From contig NZ_JAINFK010000001.1 of the NCBI RefSeq assembly GCF_019966575.1, positions 881,626-945,625 on the forward strand: a stretch of DNA of 64,000 nt. Reading direction: 5' to 3'. Source of the stretch: Oricola cellulosilytica (GTDB taxonomy: Bacteria > Pseudomonadota > Alphaproteobacteria > Rhizobiales > Rhizobiaceae). Shown here piece after piece: positions 1 through 10,871 of this stretch; position 1 is the stretch's first letter; each line of letters opens with the position of its first letter. The notes beneath the pieces are model-generated. The model was not told the origin of the DNA. It did not search any database and worked only from the letters and a program-made list of their open reading frames with translations. Position numbers and translations under genes: made by a program.

Positions 1-48
1 GCGATCGCCGGTAGCGCGAGTGCAAGGAACGAGGGGGGCGAACAATGA
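1..48 (+). CDS. 3' end of an upstream CDS, truncated by the window edge
   Basis: Frame 1 stays open from the first base and stops at TGA 46-48, so the last 15 codons of a preceding gene may be present (ending ...RNEGGEQ). The stop would overlap the next start in an ATGA junction, typical of co-transcribed genes. In rhizobia the genes before rpsP are often ffh and a chorismate mutase, but too little is visible to name it. Confidence 0.35.
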   Translation, partial: AIAGSASARNEGGEQ

Positions 49-563
49 TCGCGGCGTTGCGCAGCGAGCGCCTCATCCTGCGGGCGTGGCGTCCGGAAGA
101 CTTTCCCGCCTACGCCGCCTTCGTGGCGGACGAAGCGCGCACACGCTTTATCGGCGGGCCGAAGGACGAATGGCAGGCATGGACCGCCTTCGCCTCGCTC
201 TCCGGCGAATGGGTGCTGAACGGTTATGGCATTTTCGCGATCGAGATCATCGAAACCGGCGAGCTGGCCGGATATGCCGGGCTCTGGCAGCCGCATTACC
301 TCGACGAGCCCGAACTCGCCTGGGGGCTCTTCGCCGGTTTTGAGGGCCGGGGAATTGCGACCGAGGCGGTCCTTACGGTGCGCGAATGGGCGGCCGACAC
401 CCTGGGACTGCCGCCGCTGATGAGCTTTGTCCATCCGCGCAACACGCGCTCGCACAAGCTGCTCGATCGGCTGGGTGCAACCCCTATGACACCAACGACC
501 TTGCGGGACGAACCCCGTCTTAGATTCCGGCACATCTCGCCGGCGACTGAACGCCGTTATTGA
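45..563 (+). CDS. GNAT-family N-acetyltransferase (RimJ/RimL type)
   Basis: This 172-residue protein is the length of single-domain GNAT enzymes, which move an acetyl group from acetyl-CoA to an amine, often a protein N-terminus. It opens with [18 protein letters not shown], the usual first strand and helix of the RimJ/RimL subgroup. The segment ELAGYAGLW gives the central strand, and [15 protein letters not shown] is the acetyl-CoA pyrophosphate loop (R/QxxGxG/A type). [15 protein letters not shown] near residues 128-142 is the conserved C-terminal helix. A strong purine-rich RBS (GAGGGGGGCGA) precedes the ATG. It lies 13 bp before rpsP and is probably co-transcribed with it. The substrate cannot be told from sequence. 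Confidence 0.88.
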   Translation: MIAALRSERLILRAWRPEDFPAYAAFVADEARTRFIGGPKDEWQAWTAFASLSGEWVLNGYGIFAIEIIETGELAGYAGLWQPHYLDEPELAWGLFAGFEGRGIATEAVLTVREWAADTLGLPPLMSFVHPRNTRSHKLLDRLGATPMTPTTLRDEPRLRFRHISPATERRY

Positions 564-576
564 AAGGAAACGAGAA

Positions 577-1041
577 ATGGCACTGAAAATCCGTCTGGCC
601 CGCGCGGGCTCCAAGAAACGTCCCTACTATCACGTCGTCATCGCCGACGTGCGTTCGCCGCGCGACGGCCGCTTCATCGAGCAGGTCGGCTCGTGGAACC
701 CGATGCTTCCCAGGGACGGCGAGCGCGTCACACTGAACGAGGACCGCATCAAGCACTGGCTTGAAGTCGGCGCGCAGCCGACCGACCGCGTGGCCCGCTT
801 CCTGGACGCCGCCGGCTTGGTGAAGCGCGAGGGGCGCAACAACCCGAAAAAGGCCGTTCCGGGCAAGGCCGCCCAGGAACGCGAAGCGATGAAGAAGCAG
901 AAGGAAGAAGATGCCAAGGCCGCGGAGGAAGCGGCCACCGAGGAGAAGAAGGCGGCAGCCGAGGCACCTGCAGAGGAAGCACCGGCCGAAGAGACGCCCG
1001 CGGAAGCTCCTGCCGAAGAGGAAGCGGCTTCTGCGGAATAA
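577..1041 (+). CDS. rpsP: 30S ribosomal protein S16
   Basis: S16 is a small-subunit protein that binds 16S rRNA and helps 30S assembly. Residues 1-80 are canonical: [20 protein letters not shown], then [16 protein letters not shown] and the [16 protein letters not shown] region. The 154-residue product is much longer than the roughly 80-90 of E. coli, because of a C-terminal tail rich in Ala, Glu, Lys and Pro with repeated EEAPAEE-like units from about residue 105. Such acidic or alanine-rich tails are common in alphaproteobacterial S16. GAAAGGAAACGAGAAATG gives a clear RBS. A terminator hairpin follows the stop. Confidence 0.98.
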   Translation: MALKIRLARAGSKKRPYYHVVIADVRSPRDGRFIEQVGSWNPMLPRDGERVTLNEDRIKHWLEVGAQPTDRVARFLDAAGLVKREGRNNPKKAVPGKAAQEREAMKKQKEEDAKAAEEAATEEKKAAAEAPAEEAPAEETPAEAPAEEEAASAE

Positions 1042-1065
1042 GCGCCCTTACGCGCCAATATCATC

Positions 1066-1110
1066 AAGCGGGGCCGGGCGGCGAACGTCTTCCGGGCCCG
1101 CTTTTCTTTT
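1066..1110 (+). terminator. Rho-independent terminator after rpsP
   Basis: The arm AAGCGGGGCCGG pairs imperfectly with CCGGGCCCGCTT about 20 bases later, and the stem is followed by TTCTTTT. It sits 25 bp past the rpsP stop and separates rpsP from the acetyltransferase gene. Confidence 0.75.
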
Positions 1111-1193
1111 GCCGGTTTTCGGGCAATCCTTCGTGCAAAGGCGCAGATTCGACTGCGTCGGGGAACGCCATTCAAGGAGCTTGCGGGCGGCCC

Positions 1194-1751
1194 ATGGCGA
1201 AGACCGAGCGGGAAAAGATGGAGGCCGGCGAGTGGTATAGCTGCATCGATCCGGAACTCGAAAGCCTGCGGACCCGCGCTCGCGCGGCGATACACGAACA
1301 CAACACCATGGCGCCCGGCCGGAGAGGAAACATCGGCCCGGCCCTCGCCGGACTCCTCGGCGCCGCGCCCGCGGACGTAGTGATCGAGACGCCGTTCCAC
1401 TGCCCCTACGGCTTCAACATCTTTCTCGGGGCCGGTGTGTTTCTCAATGCCGGATGCATCATTCTCGATACCGCGAAGGTGAGGATGGGCGCGCGGACCA
1501 TGCTCGGTCCGGGCGTGCAGATCTATTGCGCGGAACATCACCTCGATCCGGTCAAACGTCGGGAGGGCCTGGAGGTCGCAAGGCCGGTCACGATCGGCGA
1601 GGACGTCTGGATCGGCGGCGGCGCCATCGTGCTTCCGGGCGTTGCGATCGGCGACCGGTCGATCGTCGGCGCGGGAAGCGTGGTGACGAAAGACGTCGCC
1701 CCCGAAACCACGGTCGTGGGAAATCCGGCACGATATGTTTCCCGGCAGTGA
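1194..1751 (+). CDS. Maltose/galactoside O-acetyltransferase-like protein (hexapeptide repeat)
   Basis: The 185-residue protein has the length and layout of the Maa/LacA/NodL family, trimeric enzymes that acetylate sugar hydroxyls with acetyl-CoA. The N-terminal cap (KTEREKMEAGEWYSCIDPEL, about residues 3-22) is the maltose-acetyltransferase domain. From about residue 70 there are left-handed beta-helix hexapeptide repeats. The catalytic histidine is probably in the CAEHHLDP segment, and VTIGEDVWIGGGAIVLPGV and IVGAGSVVTKDV are typical late coils. AAGGAG lies about 14 bases before the ATG, a rather long spacing. The true acceptor sugar is unknown. A NodL-like role is possible, but nothing nearby supports nodulation. 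Confidence 0.85.
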   Translation: MAKTEREKMEAGEWYSCIDPELESLRTRARAAIHEHNTMAPGRRGNIGPALAGLLGAAPADVVIETPFHCPYGFNIFLGAGVFLNAGCIILDTAKVRMGARTMLGPGVQIYCAEHHLDPVKRREGLEVARPVTIGEDVWIGGGAIVLPGVAIGDRSIVGAGSVVTKDVAPETTVVGNPARYVSRQ

Positions 1752-1949
1752 CGCCGGAAAAGTACGCCCGTGCGAGCACGAGCTCGTCAGATCAGCGTGC
1801 ACGATCACCTCACGTTGTGCGCAATCGCCGGTAGCGCATTCGGCACGACCCCGCTATTAAGGTTGTGTTTTCGTTATTTCGCCATTTTACTGCGCGACTG
1901 AAGGGCGATTGTGTCGGCGGCGAAGCTGCCCGGCAAACAGGAGATTGTG

Positions 1950-2522
1950 ATGCAGAAATCCGCGCTTGCCACGGTGGCATGTGTGATTGCGGCGGGCGTG
2001 TTCGTCAGCGGTTGTACAAGTTCCCGGTTCAACACGTTCAACACCCGTCCCGCGCCTGCGCCCGCGCCGATTGCAGCAGCGCCTTCCGGCACGGTGACCA
2101 GCGGTCAGCTACCGCCGCCCGTTCAACCCGACGCGGCGACGCAGACGGATTTTCCCACGCCTCCGGGCGAAGACGCGACGGTCGGCGTTGACGATAGCTC
2201 TACGGTCCAGGACAGCAGCGTTCAGCAGGTGGCTACGGCAGCGCCGGTGACCCGCGAATCGCTCGTTGGCGCTTGGAAAGTCACGACAGGGGGGTCGTCC
2301 TGCCAGATGTTCATGGCCCTGACGAAGTGGACCGGCGGATTCCGCGCGGCGTCACGCGGTTGTCCCGGAGATGCGGCGAGCGTCGCCGCCTGGGATGTGC
2401 AGGGCCAGCAGGTCGTGCTCAGCGATTCCAGCGGGAACAAGGTCGCCACGCTGTTTGCATCCGGCAACGGTCAGTTCAACGGACAGACGACTGGCGGAAG
2501 CGCGATATCGCTGTCGCGCTAG
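1950..2522 (+). CDS. omp19: Omp19-type outer-membrane lipoprotein, protease-inhibitor (AprI/Inh) fold
   Basis: The 190-residue product starts with a lipoprotein signal (MQKSALATVACVIAAGVFVSGC) with the lipidated cysteine near residue 22, then a Pro/Ala-rich linker to about residue 100. The C-terminal domain contains GAWKVTTGGSSCQMF, RGCPGD, WDVQGQQVVLSDSSGNKVATL and the terminal GQFNGQTTGGSAISLSR. These match, from memory, Brucella Omp19, a surface-exposed lipoprotein that inhibits host proteases. Two cysteines frame the inhibitor domain. The start at 1950 was chosen over an in-frame ATG at 1911 because AACAGGAGA precedes it and it opens the signal peptide. zapE follows after 12 bp, suggesting co-transcription. 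Confidence 0.88.
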   Translation: MQKSALATVACVIAAGVFVSGCTSSRFNTFNTRPAPAPAPIAAAPSGTVTSGQLPPPVQPDAATQTDFPTPPGEDATVGVDDSSTVQDSSVQQVATAAPVTRESLVGAWKVTTGGSSCQMFMALTKWTGGFRAASRGCPGDAASVAAWDVQGQQVVLSDSSGNKVATLFASGNGQFNGQTTGGSAISLSR

Positions 2523-2534
2523 GCCGCTTCCCTC

Positions 2535-3689
2535 ATGCCTGACAAGCTCTTTCCGGGCGATTCCGTCCGGGTGCGCTATGACGATCTCGTGGCGGAGGGG
2601 AAACTTGAGCCGGACACCGCCCAGGCCGCGCTGGCCAGCCGTTTCGACGCATTGAACGAGAAAATCGGCTCGCTCAGGCTGGCATCAAAATCGAGTTCGC
2701 TCGGCTGGCTGTTTGCCAAGCGCGCGCCGAAGCCCGATGCGGTCAAAGGACTCTATGTCCAGGGTGGCGTGGGTCGCGGCAAGACCATGTTGATGGACTT
2801 CTTCTACCGGGCCTGTCCGGCGCAGAGGAAACGCCGCGCCCATTTTCATGACTTCATGGCCGATGTTCATGACCGGATCGGCGCCTATCGCAGCGACCTG
2901 AAGAATGGCAGGGAAAAGGGCGACGATCCGATTCCGCCTGTCGCCCGCGCGATTGCAGCCGAAGCCCGCGTGCTGTGCTTCGACGAGTTTTCGGTGACCG
3001 ACATCGCCGACGCGATGATCCTCTCGCGGCTTTTCGATGCGCTGTTCTCACAAGGAGTGATTCTGGTCGCGACTTCCAATGTCTTGCCCGAGGATCTCTA
3101 CAAGGACGGTCTCAACCGGGGCCTTTTCCTGCCCTTCGTCGAGACCCTGAAGAAGCATGTCGATGTCGTCAGTCTCGACGCCGAACGCGACTACCGGCTC
3201 GACAAACTGTCGAACACCCGCCTCTACGTGACGCCGCTCGGCGGCGCCGCCGAGATGGCGATGGACGAGGCCTGGTATCTCCTCACCGGCGGCACCGGCG
3301 GCGGCGGCGACGTGATCGAGGTCAAGGGCAGGGAGATCGCCGTCCGCGAAGCGGCCAAGGGGGCCGCGCGCTTCACCTTCGCCGAACTCTGCGAGCAGCC
3401 TCTCGGCAGCCGCGACTATCTCGCGATCGCGCGTGCGTTCCATACGGTCTTCGTCGAGGACGTGCCGGTGATCCGCGACGGTCAGCGCAACGAGGTCAAG
3501 CGCTTCATCAATCTCGTCGACACGCTTTACGACAATTGCGTCCGTCTGGTCGTCTCGGCCGCGGCCGAGCCCCACGAACTCTACCAGGCGGATTCGGGCA
3601 CCGAGGCGTTCGAATTCGAGCGCACGGTTTCCCGGCTTGTCGAAATGCGGTCCGAGGCCTGGGCCGCGCAGTGCGGTCGAGCCGCATGA
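2535..3689 (+). CDS. zapE: Cell division protein ZapE (AFG1-family ATPase)
   Basis: This 384-residue AFG1/LACE1-type ATPase has Walker A GGVGRGKTMLMD near residues 76-87 and Walker B VLCFDEFSVTDIADA near 144-158. ATSNVLPEDLYKDGLNRGLFLPF is the sensor region that is strongly conserved in the family. In gammaproteobacteria ZapE acts on FtsZ at the constricting division site. Mitochondrial homologues take part in protein quality control. Length is normal for alphaproteobacteria. It lies directly downstream of omp19 and before the mdh-suc cluster, an order I recall from rhizobia. Confidence 0.94.
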   Translation: MPDKLFPGDSVRVRYDDLVAEGKLEPDTAQAALASRFDALNEKIGSLRLASKSSSLGWLFAKRAPKPDAVKGLYVQGGVGRGKTMLMDFFYRACPAQRKRRAHFHDFMADVHDRIGAYRSDLKNGREKGDDPIPPVARAIAAEARVLCFDEFSVTDIADAMILSRLFDALFSQGVILVATSNVLPEDLYKDGLNRGLFLPFVETLKKHVDVVSLDAERDYRLDKLSNTRLYVTPLGGAAEMAMDEAWYLLTGGTGGGGDVIEVKGREIAVREAAKGAARFTFAELCEQPLGSRDYLAIARAFHTVFVEDVPVIRDGQRNEVKRFINLVDTLYDNCVRLVVSAAAEPHELYQADSGTEAFEFERTVSRLVEMRSEAWAAQCGRAA

Positions 3690-3726
3690 GCGCGGACGCC
3701 GCCGGCGCGCGGAGCGGGTAGATCTC

Positions 3727-4113
3727 GTGACCCGGCACATCGCCACCGCCACTCTCGTCGTGCCGGATTACGACGAGGCGATAGGGTTCTATTGCGGCGC
3801 GCTCGGGTTCGAACTGCTGGAAGACACGGCCCTTCCGGACGGCAAGCGCTGGGTTCGCGTCGCGCCTGGTCCCTCCGGCGCGGCTCTGCTGCTTGCACGC
3901 GCCGACACTGACGAACAGCGCAATGCGATCGGCAACCAGACCGGCGGCAGGGTGTCGTTTTTTCTCCAGACCGATGACTTTGACCGCGACTGCGCCAGAT
4001 ATGCTGCGGCGGGCGTGGCGTTTCTGGAGGATCCGCGGCAGGAAGCCTACGGCAAGGTCGCGGTGTTCCGCGATCCGTTCGGCAACAAATGGGATCTGAT
4101 CCAGCCCGCCTGA
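3727..4113 (+). CDS. VOC-family (glyoxalase/bleomycin-resistance fold) protein
   Basis: This is a single-domain vicinal-oxygen-chelate protein of 128 residues when started at GTG 3727. TLVVPDYDEAIGFYCGALGFELLED is the first beta-alpha module, and KVAVFRDPFGNKWDLIQP is the classic C-terminal strand with a metal-binding Glu/Asp position. VOC proteins include glyoxalases, dioxygenases and resistance proteins, so the substrate cannot be assigned. A longer frame begins at ATG 3637 inside zapE, but its added residues are Arg-rich and look like zapE read in another frame. The GTG start puts the first beta-strand at the N-terminus. Confidence 0.78.
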   Translation: MTRHIATATLVVPDYDEAIGFYCGALGFELLEDTALPDGKRWVRVAPGPSGAALLLARADTDEQRNAIGNQTGGRVSFFLQTDDFDRDCARYAAAGVAFLEDPRQEAYGKVAVFRDPFGNKWDLIQPA

Positions 4114-4145
4114 GGAGCGGCGGCAACGAGGAGGGTGCGGCAGGC

Positions 4146-4268
4146 GTGGAGTTGAGACCGGTCGACAAGGCGTTCGAGCTCCTGACGGATGATGCCGCGC
4201 GGTCGCTCGATCATCGAAAAGCCGCAATTTCGATTGCAAATTCTTACGTTTACGTAAGACCCAAATAG
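4146..4268 (+). other. Possible 40-codon leader ORF before mdh
   Basis: The 300 bases between the VOC gene and mdh hold no recognised gene. A GTG-started frame of 40 codons (VELRPVDKAFELLTDD...) follows GAGGAGGG, with rather long spacing, and ends at TAG 4266, just past the 16-bp palindrome. It has no recognised homologue. It may be chance, a leader peptide or a small protein. Confidence 0.2.
4243..4258. promoter_or_regulatory. 16-bp palindrome (CTTACGT-TT-ACGTAAG) upstream of mdh
   Basis: Seven-base arms CTTACGT and ACGTAAG flank a TT centre, about 155 bp before the mdh start in AT-rich DNA (about 4210-4320) unlike its surroundings. The shape resembles sites of MerR-family regulators such as LiuR (TTTACGTNNACGTAAA-like). 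That assignment rests on resemblance only. It is probably an operator for the mdh-suc promoter. Confidence 0.5.
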
Positions 4269-4365
4269 TCTAACCGATTGAAAATATTGATTACAAAATT
4301 TTCAGTTGATTTTTCAACGCGGGTAGGCCACGTCCAAGCGCCGAGATTTCACGGCGTTCCTTTAA

Positions 4366-5376
<1,011 letters not shown>

Positions 5377-5580
5377 GGGCCCGGGAGAGCATCCGCGTGG
5401 CAGCAAGCGCCAGAATGACCGGTCGCGGGGAGATTGTTCCAGCGGCCCTTTCAACTCGATCCATGACACCATCGAGGGGCGCGTGGCGGCGATCGGCGCG
5501 AAAGAGAGTTTTGCATAGGGCCTTCCGGGCGCTCCCCCGGAAGGAGAACGAACGCTTGAAGATCAACAGAGGCAATTGCC

Positions 5581-6777
<1,197 letters not shown>

Positions 6778-6782
6778 GTTTC

Positions 6783-7703
6783 ATGTCCATTCTTGTAAAC
6801 AAAGATACCAAGGTTCTCGTCCAGGGCCTGACCGGCAAGACCGGCACCTTTCACACCGAACAGGCGCTTGCCTATCACGGCACCCGGATGGTCGCAGGCA
6901 TCCACCCGAAGAAGGGCGGCGAAACCTGGACGGCCGGAGAAGGCGCGGGCGAAGCGACCGGCAAGGAATTGCCGATCTTCGCCGCCGTCGGCGAGGCCAA
7001 GGAAGCGACCGGCGCCAACGCGTCGGTGATCTACGTTCCGCCGGCGGGCGCAGGCGCGGCGATCATCGAGGCTATCGACGCCGAGATCCCGCTGATCGTC
7101 TGCATCACCGAGGGCATTCCGGTGATGGACATGGTCAAGGTCAAGGCGCGGCTGGAAAAGTCGAAATCCCGCCTGATCGGCCCGAACTGCCCGGGCGTCC
7201 TGACGCCCGAGGAGTGCAAGATCGGCATCATGCCGGGCTCGATTTTCAAGAAGGGCAATGTCGGCATCCTGTCGCGTTCCGGCACGCTGACCTACGAGGC
7301 GGTCTTCCAGACAACCAATGAGGGTCTCGGGCAGACGACGGCGGTCGGCATCGGCGGCGATCCGGTCAAGGGCACCGAGTTTATCGATGTCCTCGAGATG
7401 TTCCTCGCCGACGACGAGACCAGGTCGATGATCATGATCGGCGAGATCGGCGGCTCGGCCGAGGAAGACGCCGCGCAGTTCCTCAAGGACGAGGCCAAGA
7501 AGGGCCGTTCGAAGCCGATCGTCGGCTTCATCGCCGGGCGCACAGCGCCTCCCGGTCGCACGATGGGCCATGCCGGGGCGGTGATTTCCGGCGGCAAGGG
7601 CGGCGCGGACGACAAGATCGCGGCGATGGAGGATGCGGGCATCCGCGTTTCCCCGTCGCCGGCCCAGCTCGGCAAGACGCTGGCCGAAGTCCTCAAGGGC
7701 TGA
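6783..7703 (+). CDS. sucD: Succinyl-CoA synthetase, alpha subunit
   Basis: This 306-residue alpha subunit begins [21 protein letters not shown], giving the Rossmann CoA-binding domain. [20 protein letters not shown] near residues 135-155 is the conserved CoA-ligase signature, and [16 protein letters not shown] contains the phosphorylated active-site histidine. It forms the substrate-level phosphorylation enzyme of the TCA cycle with SucC. The ATG at 6783 is the only start consistent with the family's N-terminus. The open frame extends upstream only inside sucC. A 137-bp gap follows before sucA. Confidence 0.98.
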   Translation: MSILVNKDTKVLVQGLTGKTGTFHTEQALAYHGTRMVAGIHPKKGGETWTAGEGAGEATGKELPIFAAVGEAKEATGANASVIYVPPAGAGAAIIEAIDAEIPLIVCITEGIPVMDMVKVKARLEKSKSRLIGPNCPGVLTPEECKIGIMPGSIFKKGNVGILSRSGTLTYEAVFQTTNEGLGQTTAVGIGGDPVKGTEFIDVLEMFLADDETRSMIMIGEIGGSAEEDAAQFLKDEAKKGRSKPIVGFIAGRTAPPGRTMGHAGAVISGGKGGADDKIAAMEDAGIRVSPSPAQLGKTLAEVLKG

Positions 7704-7840
7704 CAAATTCAGGCGGGGGGCGGCACGTTCGCCCCCGGCCATAAAGCGGGAAAAGGCGGCGCAGACCGTCTCGGAAACACGGACGCCCAAAGGGCGCAAC
7801 AACCCAAGGACGGACTATCGGTCCAGGCAAGGTGACGCAG

Positions 7841-10828
7841 ATGGCACGCACCGATGATTTGAACGACATCTTTCTCGCGACCTCGTTCCTCTATGGCGGC
7901 AATGCCCACTATATCGAGGAGCTCTACGCGAACTATCAGGACGATCCGGCATCGGTGCCGGACGAGTGGCGGGAATTCTTCGGCGATCTGAAGGACGAGC
8001 CTGACGACGTCCGCAAGAACGCCAAGGGCCCTTCCTGGGAGCGTGACAACTGGCCGCTGATCCCGAACGGCGAACTTACCTCGGCGCTCGACGGCAACTG
8101 GGCCGAAGTCGAGGACCATATCGGTGCGAAGCTGAAGGAGAAGGCAGCCAAGGCGGGCGCGCCTGCATCCGGCCAGGACGTGCTGCGGGCCCAGCGCGAT
8201 TCGGTTCGCGCCATCATGATGATCCGCGCCTACCGCATGCGCGGCCATCTGCACGCCAATCTCGATCCTCTCGGGCTTGCCGGCCCGAAGGAGGATTACA
8301 ACGAGCTTCACCCCTCTACCTACGGCTTCACTGAAGCCGATTACGACCGGCAGATCTTCATCGACAACGTGCTCGGGCTGGAATACGCGACCATCCCGGA
8401 GATGCTCGACATCCTCAAGCGGACCTATTGCTCGACGATCGGCGTCGAGTTCATGCACATCTCCAATCCGGAGGAAAAGGCCTGGATCCAGCAGCGCATC
8501 GAGGGTCCGGACAAGGGTGTGGCTTTCACCGCCAACGGCAAGAAGGCGATCCTCCAGAAGCTGGTGGAAGCCGAGGGCTTCGAGCAGTTCATCGACGTCA
8601 AGTACAAGGGAACGAAGCGCTTCGGACTCGACGGCGGCGAATCGCTGATTCCGGCGCTGGAGCAAATCCTCAAGCGCGGCGGTGCGATGGGCCTTAAAGA
8701 CGTGGTGCTGGGCATGGCCCACCGCGGACGTCTCAACGTGCTCAGCCAGGTGATGTCGAAGCCGCACCGCGCCATTTTCCACGAGTTCAAGGGCGGCTCC
8801 TTCGCGCCGGACGACGTCGAGGGCTCGGGCGACGTGAAGTACCACCTCGGCGCATCCGCCGATCGCGAATTCGACGGCAACAACGTTCACCTGTCGCTGA
8901 CGGCCAATCCGTCGCATCTGGAAATCGTCGACCCGGTGGTCATGGGCAAGGCCCGCGCGAAGCAGGACCAGTATGCCGGAGGAACGCAGCGCCCGGAGAT
9001 CGTCCCCCTCGAGGACCGCGCCAAGGTTCTGCCGCTGCTGATCCACGGCGATGCCGCCTTCGCCGGCCAGGGCGTCGTTGCGGAATGTCTCGGCCTGTCG
9101 GCGCTGCGCGGCCATCGTGTCGGCGGCACCCTGCACGTCATCATCAACAACCAGATCGGCTTCACCACCAATCCGCGTTTCTCGCGTTCCTCGCCCTATC
9201 CGTCGGATGTCGCGAAGATGATCGAGGCGCCGATCTTCCACTGCAACGGCGACGATCCCGAAGCGGTCGTCTACGCCGCCAAGGTGGCGACCGAATTCCG
9301 GATGCTGTTCCACAAGCCGGTCGTGATCGACATGTTCTGCTACCGCCGGTTCGGTCACAATGAGGGCGACGAGCCGGCATTTACCCAACCGATCATGTAC
9401 AAGAAGATCCGCGCCCACCGTTCGACCGCGCAGATCTACTCGGACCAGCTGATTAGCGAGGGCCTGGTCACGATCGACGAATACGAGAAGATGAAGTCCG
9501 ATTGGCGCGAGCATCTCGAGGTCGAGTTCGAGGCTGGCGATTCCTACAAGCCGAACAAGGCCGACTGGCTGGACGGCAAGTGGTCGGGTCTTTCCAAGGC
9601 TGACAACCAGGACGAGCGGAGGCCCGGAAAGACCGCCGTATCGATGAAGTTGCTGAAGGAAGTCGGCAAGAAGCTGACGGTCGTGCCCGAGGGTTACAAC
9701 GCCCACAAGACAGTCAAGCGTTTCATGGACAACCGCGCCAAGATGATCGAGACCGGAGAAGGAATCGACTGGGCGACGGCCGAGGCGCTGGCGTTCGGAT
9801 CACTCGTCCAGGAAGGCTACGGCGTCCGGCTGTCCGGTCAGGATTGCGAGCGCGGCACCTTCTCCCAGCGGCACTCCGTCCTGTACGATCAGAAGACCGA
9901 GGAACGCTACGTTCCGCTCAACAATATCGGCAAGGGGCAGGGCCGCTACGAGGTCATCAACTCGATGCTGTCCGAGGAAGCCGTCCTCGGGTTCGAATAC
10001 GGCTACTCGCTTGCGGAGCCGAACGGCCTAACGCTCTGGGAAGCCCAGTTCGGCGATTTCGCCAACGGCGCACAAGTGGTCTTTGACCAGTTCATCTCGT
10101 CGGGCGAGCGCAAATGGCTGCGCATGAGCGGCCTCGTCTGCCTGCTGCCGCATGGCTATGAGGGCCAGGGTCCGGAGCACTCGTCCGCGCGCCTCGAGCG
10201 CTTCCTCCAGATGTGCGCCGAGGACAACATGCAGGTTGCCTATTGCTCGACGCCGGCGAACTATTTCCACATCCTCAGGCGCCAGCTGACTCGCGATTTC
10301 CGCAAACCGCTGATCCTGATGACGCCAAAATCGCTGTTGCGCCACAAGCGCGCGGTTTCGACGCTGAACGAGATGTCGGGCGAAAGCGCTTTCCACCGGC
10401 TGCTGTGGGACGACGCGGAGTACCGCAAGGACGAGGCGATCAAGCTCGTCACGGATTCCAAGATCCGCCGCGTGGTGATGTGCACGGGCAAGGTCTATTA
10501 CGATCTCTACGAGGAGCGCGAGAAGCGCGGCATCAACGATGTCTACCTGCTGCGGCTGGAACAGCTCTATCCGTTCCCGGCGAAGGCTCTGATCACCGAA
10601 TTGTCGCGGTTCAAGAATGCCGGGATGGTCTGGTGCCAGGAAGAACCCAAGAACATGGGTGCATGGGCGTTCATCGACCCCTATCTTGAGTGGGTGCTCG
10701 CGCATATCAACGCCAAGCATCAGCGCGTCCGCTATACCGGCCGCGCGGCGGCGGCTTCGCCGGCGACCGGCCTGATGTCGAAGCACAAGGAACAACTCGC
10801 GGCGTTTCTCGACGACGCGCTTTCATGA
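7841..10828 (+). CDS. sucA: 2-oxoglutarate dehydrogenase E1 component
   Basis: This thiamine-diphosphate enzyme of 995 residues decarboxylates 2-oxoglutarate and passes the succinyl group to SucB. The N-terminal segment SFLYGGNAHYIEELYANYQDDP is the E2-binding region. MAHRGRLNVLSQVMSKP near residue 290 and the GDAAFAGQGVVAE plus IINNQIGFTTNPRFSRSS stretch form the ThDP/Mg site. RRFGHNEGDEPAFTQP follows. The C-terminal transketolase part contains FGDFANGAQVVFDQF and LPHGYEGQGPEHSSARLER. ATG 7841 is preferred to GTG 7832 because AAGGTG lies six bases before it and MARTDDLND resembles rhizobial SucA N-termini. Confidence 0.98.
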   Translation: MARTDDLNDIFLATSFLYGGNAHYIEELYANYQDDPASVPDEWREFFGDLKDEPDDVRKNAKGPSWERDNWPLIPNGELTSALDGNWAEVEDHIGAKLKEKAAKAGAPASGQDVLRAQRDSVRAIMMIRAYRMRGHLHANLDPLGLAGPKEDYNELHPSTYGFTEADYDRQIFIDNVLGLEYATIPEMLDILKRTYCSTIGVEFMHISNPEEKAWIQQRIEGPDKGVAFTANGKKAILQKLVEAEGFEQFIDVKYKGTKRFGLDGGESLIPALEQILKRGGAMGLKDVVLGMAHRGRLNVLSQVMSKPHRAIFHEFKGGSFAPDDVEGSGDVKYHLGASADREFDGNNVHLSLTANPSHLEIVDPVVMGKARAKQDQYAGGTQRPEIVPLEDRAKVLPLLIHGDAAFAGQGVVAECLGLSALRGHRVGGTLHVIINNQIGFTTNPRFSRSSPYPSDVAKMIEAPIFHCNGDDPEAVVYAAKVATEFRMLFHKPVVIDMFCYRRFGHNEGDEPAFTQPIMYKKIRAHRSTAQIYSDQLISEGLVTIDEYEKMKSDWREHLEVEFEAGDSYKPNKADWLDGKWSGLSKADNQDERRPGKTAVSMKLLKEVGKKLTVVPEGYNAHKTVKRFMDNRAKMIETGEGIDWATAEALAFGSLVQEGYGVRLSGQDCERGTFSQRHSVLYDQKTEERYVPLNNIGKGQGRYEVINSMLSEEAVLGFEYGYSLAEPNGLTLWEAQFGDFANGAQVVFDQFISSGERKWLRMSGLVCLLPHGYEGQGPEHSSARLERFLQMCAEDNMQVAYCSTPANYFHILRRQLTRDFRKPLILMTPKSLLRHKRAVSTLNEMSGESAFHRLLWDDAEYRKDEAIKLVTDSKIRRVVMCTGKVYYDLYEEREKRGINDVYLLRLEQLYPFPAKALITELSRFKNAGMVWCQEEPKNMGAWAFIDPYLEWVLAHINAKHQRVRYTGRAAAASPATGLMSKHKEQLAAFLDDALS

Positions 10829-10871
10829 TCATCCCGCATTTCCACGGCTGAACAGGTTGGAAGACTGAAAC

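Noticed and set aside
1194-1751. NodL nodulation acetyltransferase
   Set aside because: Related fold, but no nod box or other nod genes are present. A general sugar acetyltransferase is the safer reading.
630-1808. Antisense frame across rpsP and the hexapeptide acetyltransferase gene
   Set aside because: It covers a ribosomal gene and a terminator and has no domain.
7709-9706. A long open frame antisense to sucA (about 665 codons)
   Set aside because: High-GC codon bias of sucA keeps the opposite strand open. The peptide is rich in His, Arg and Asp without domains, and sucA is certain.
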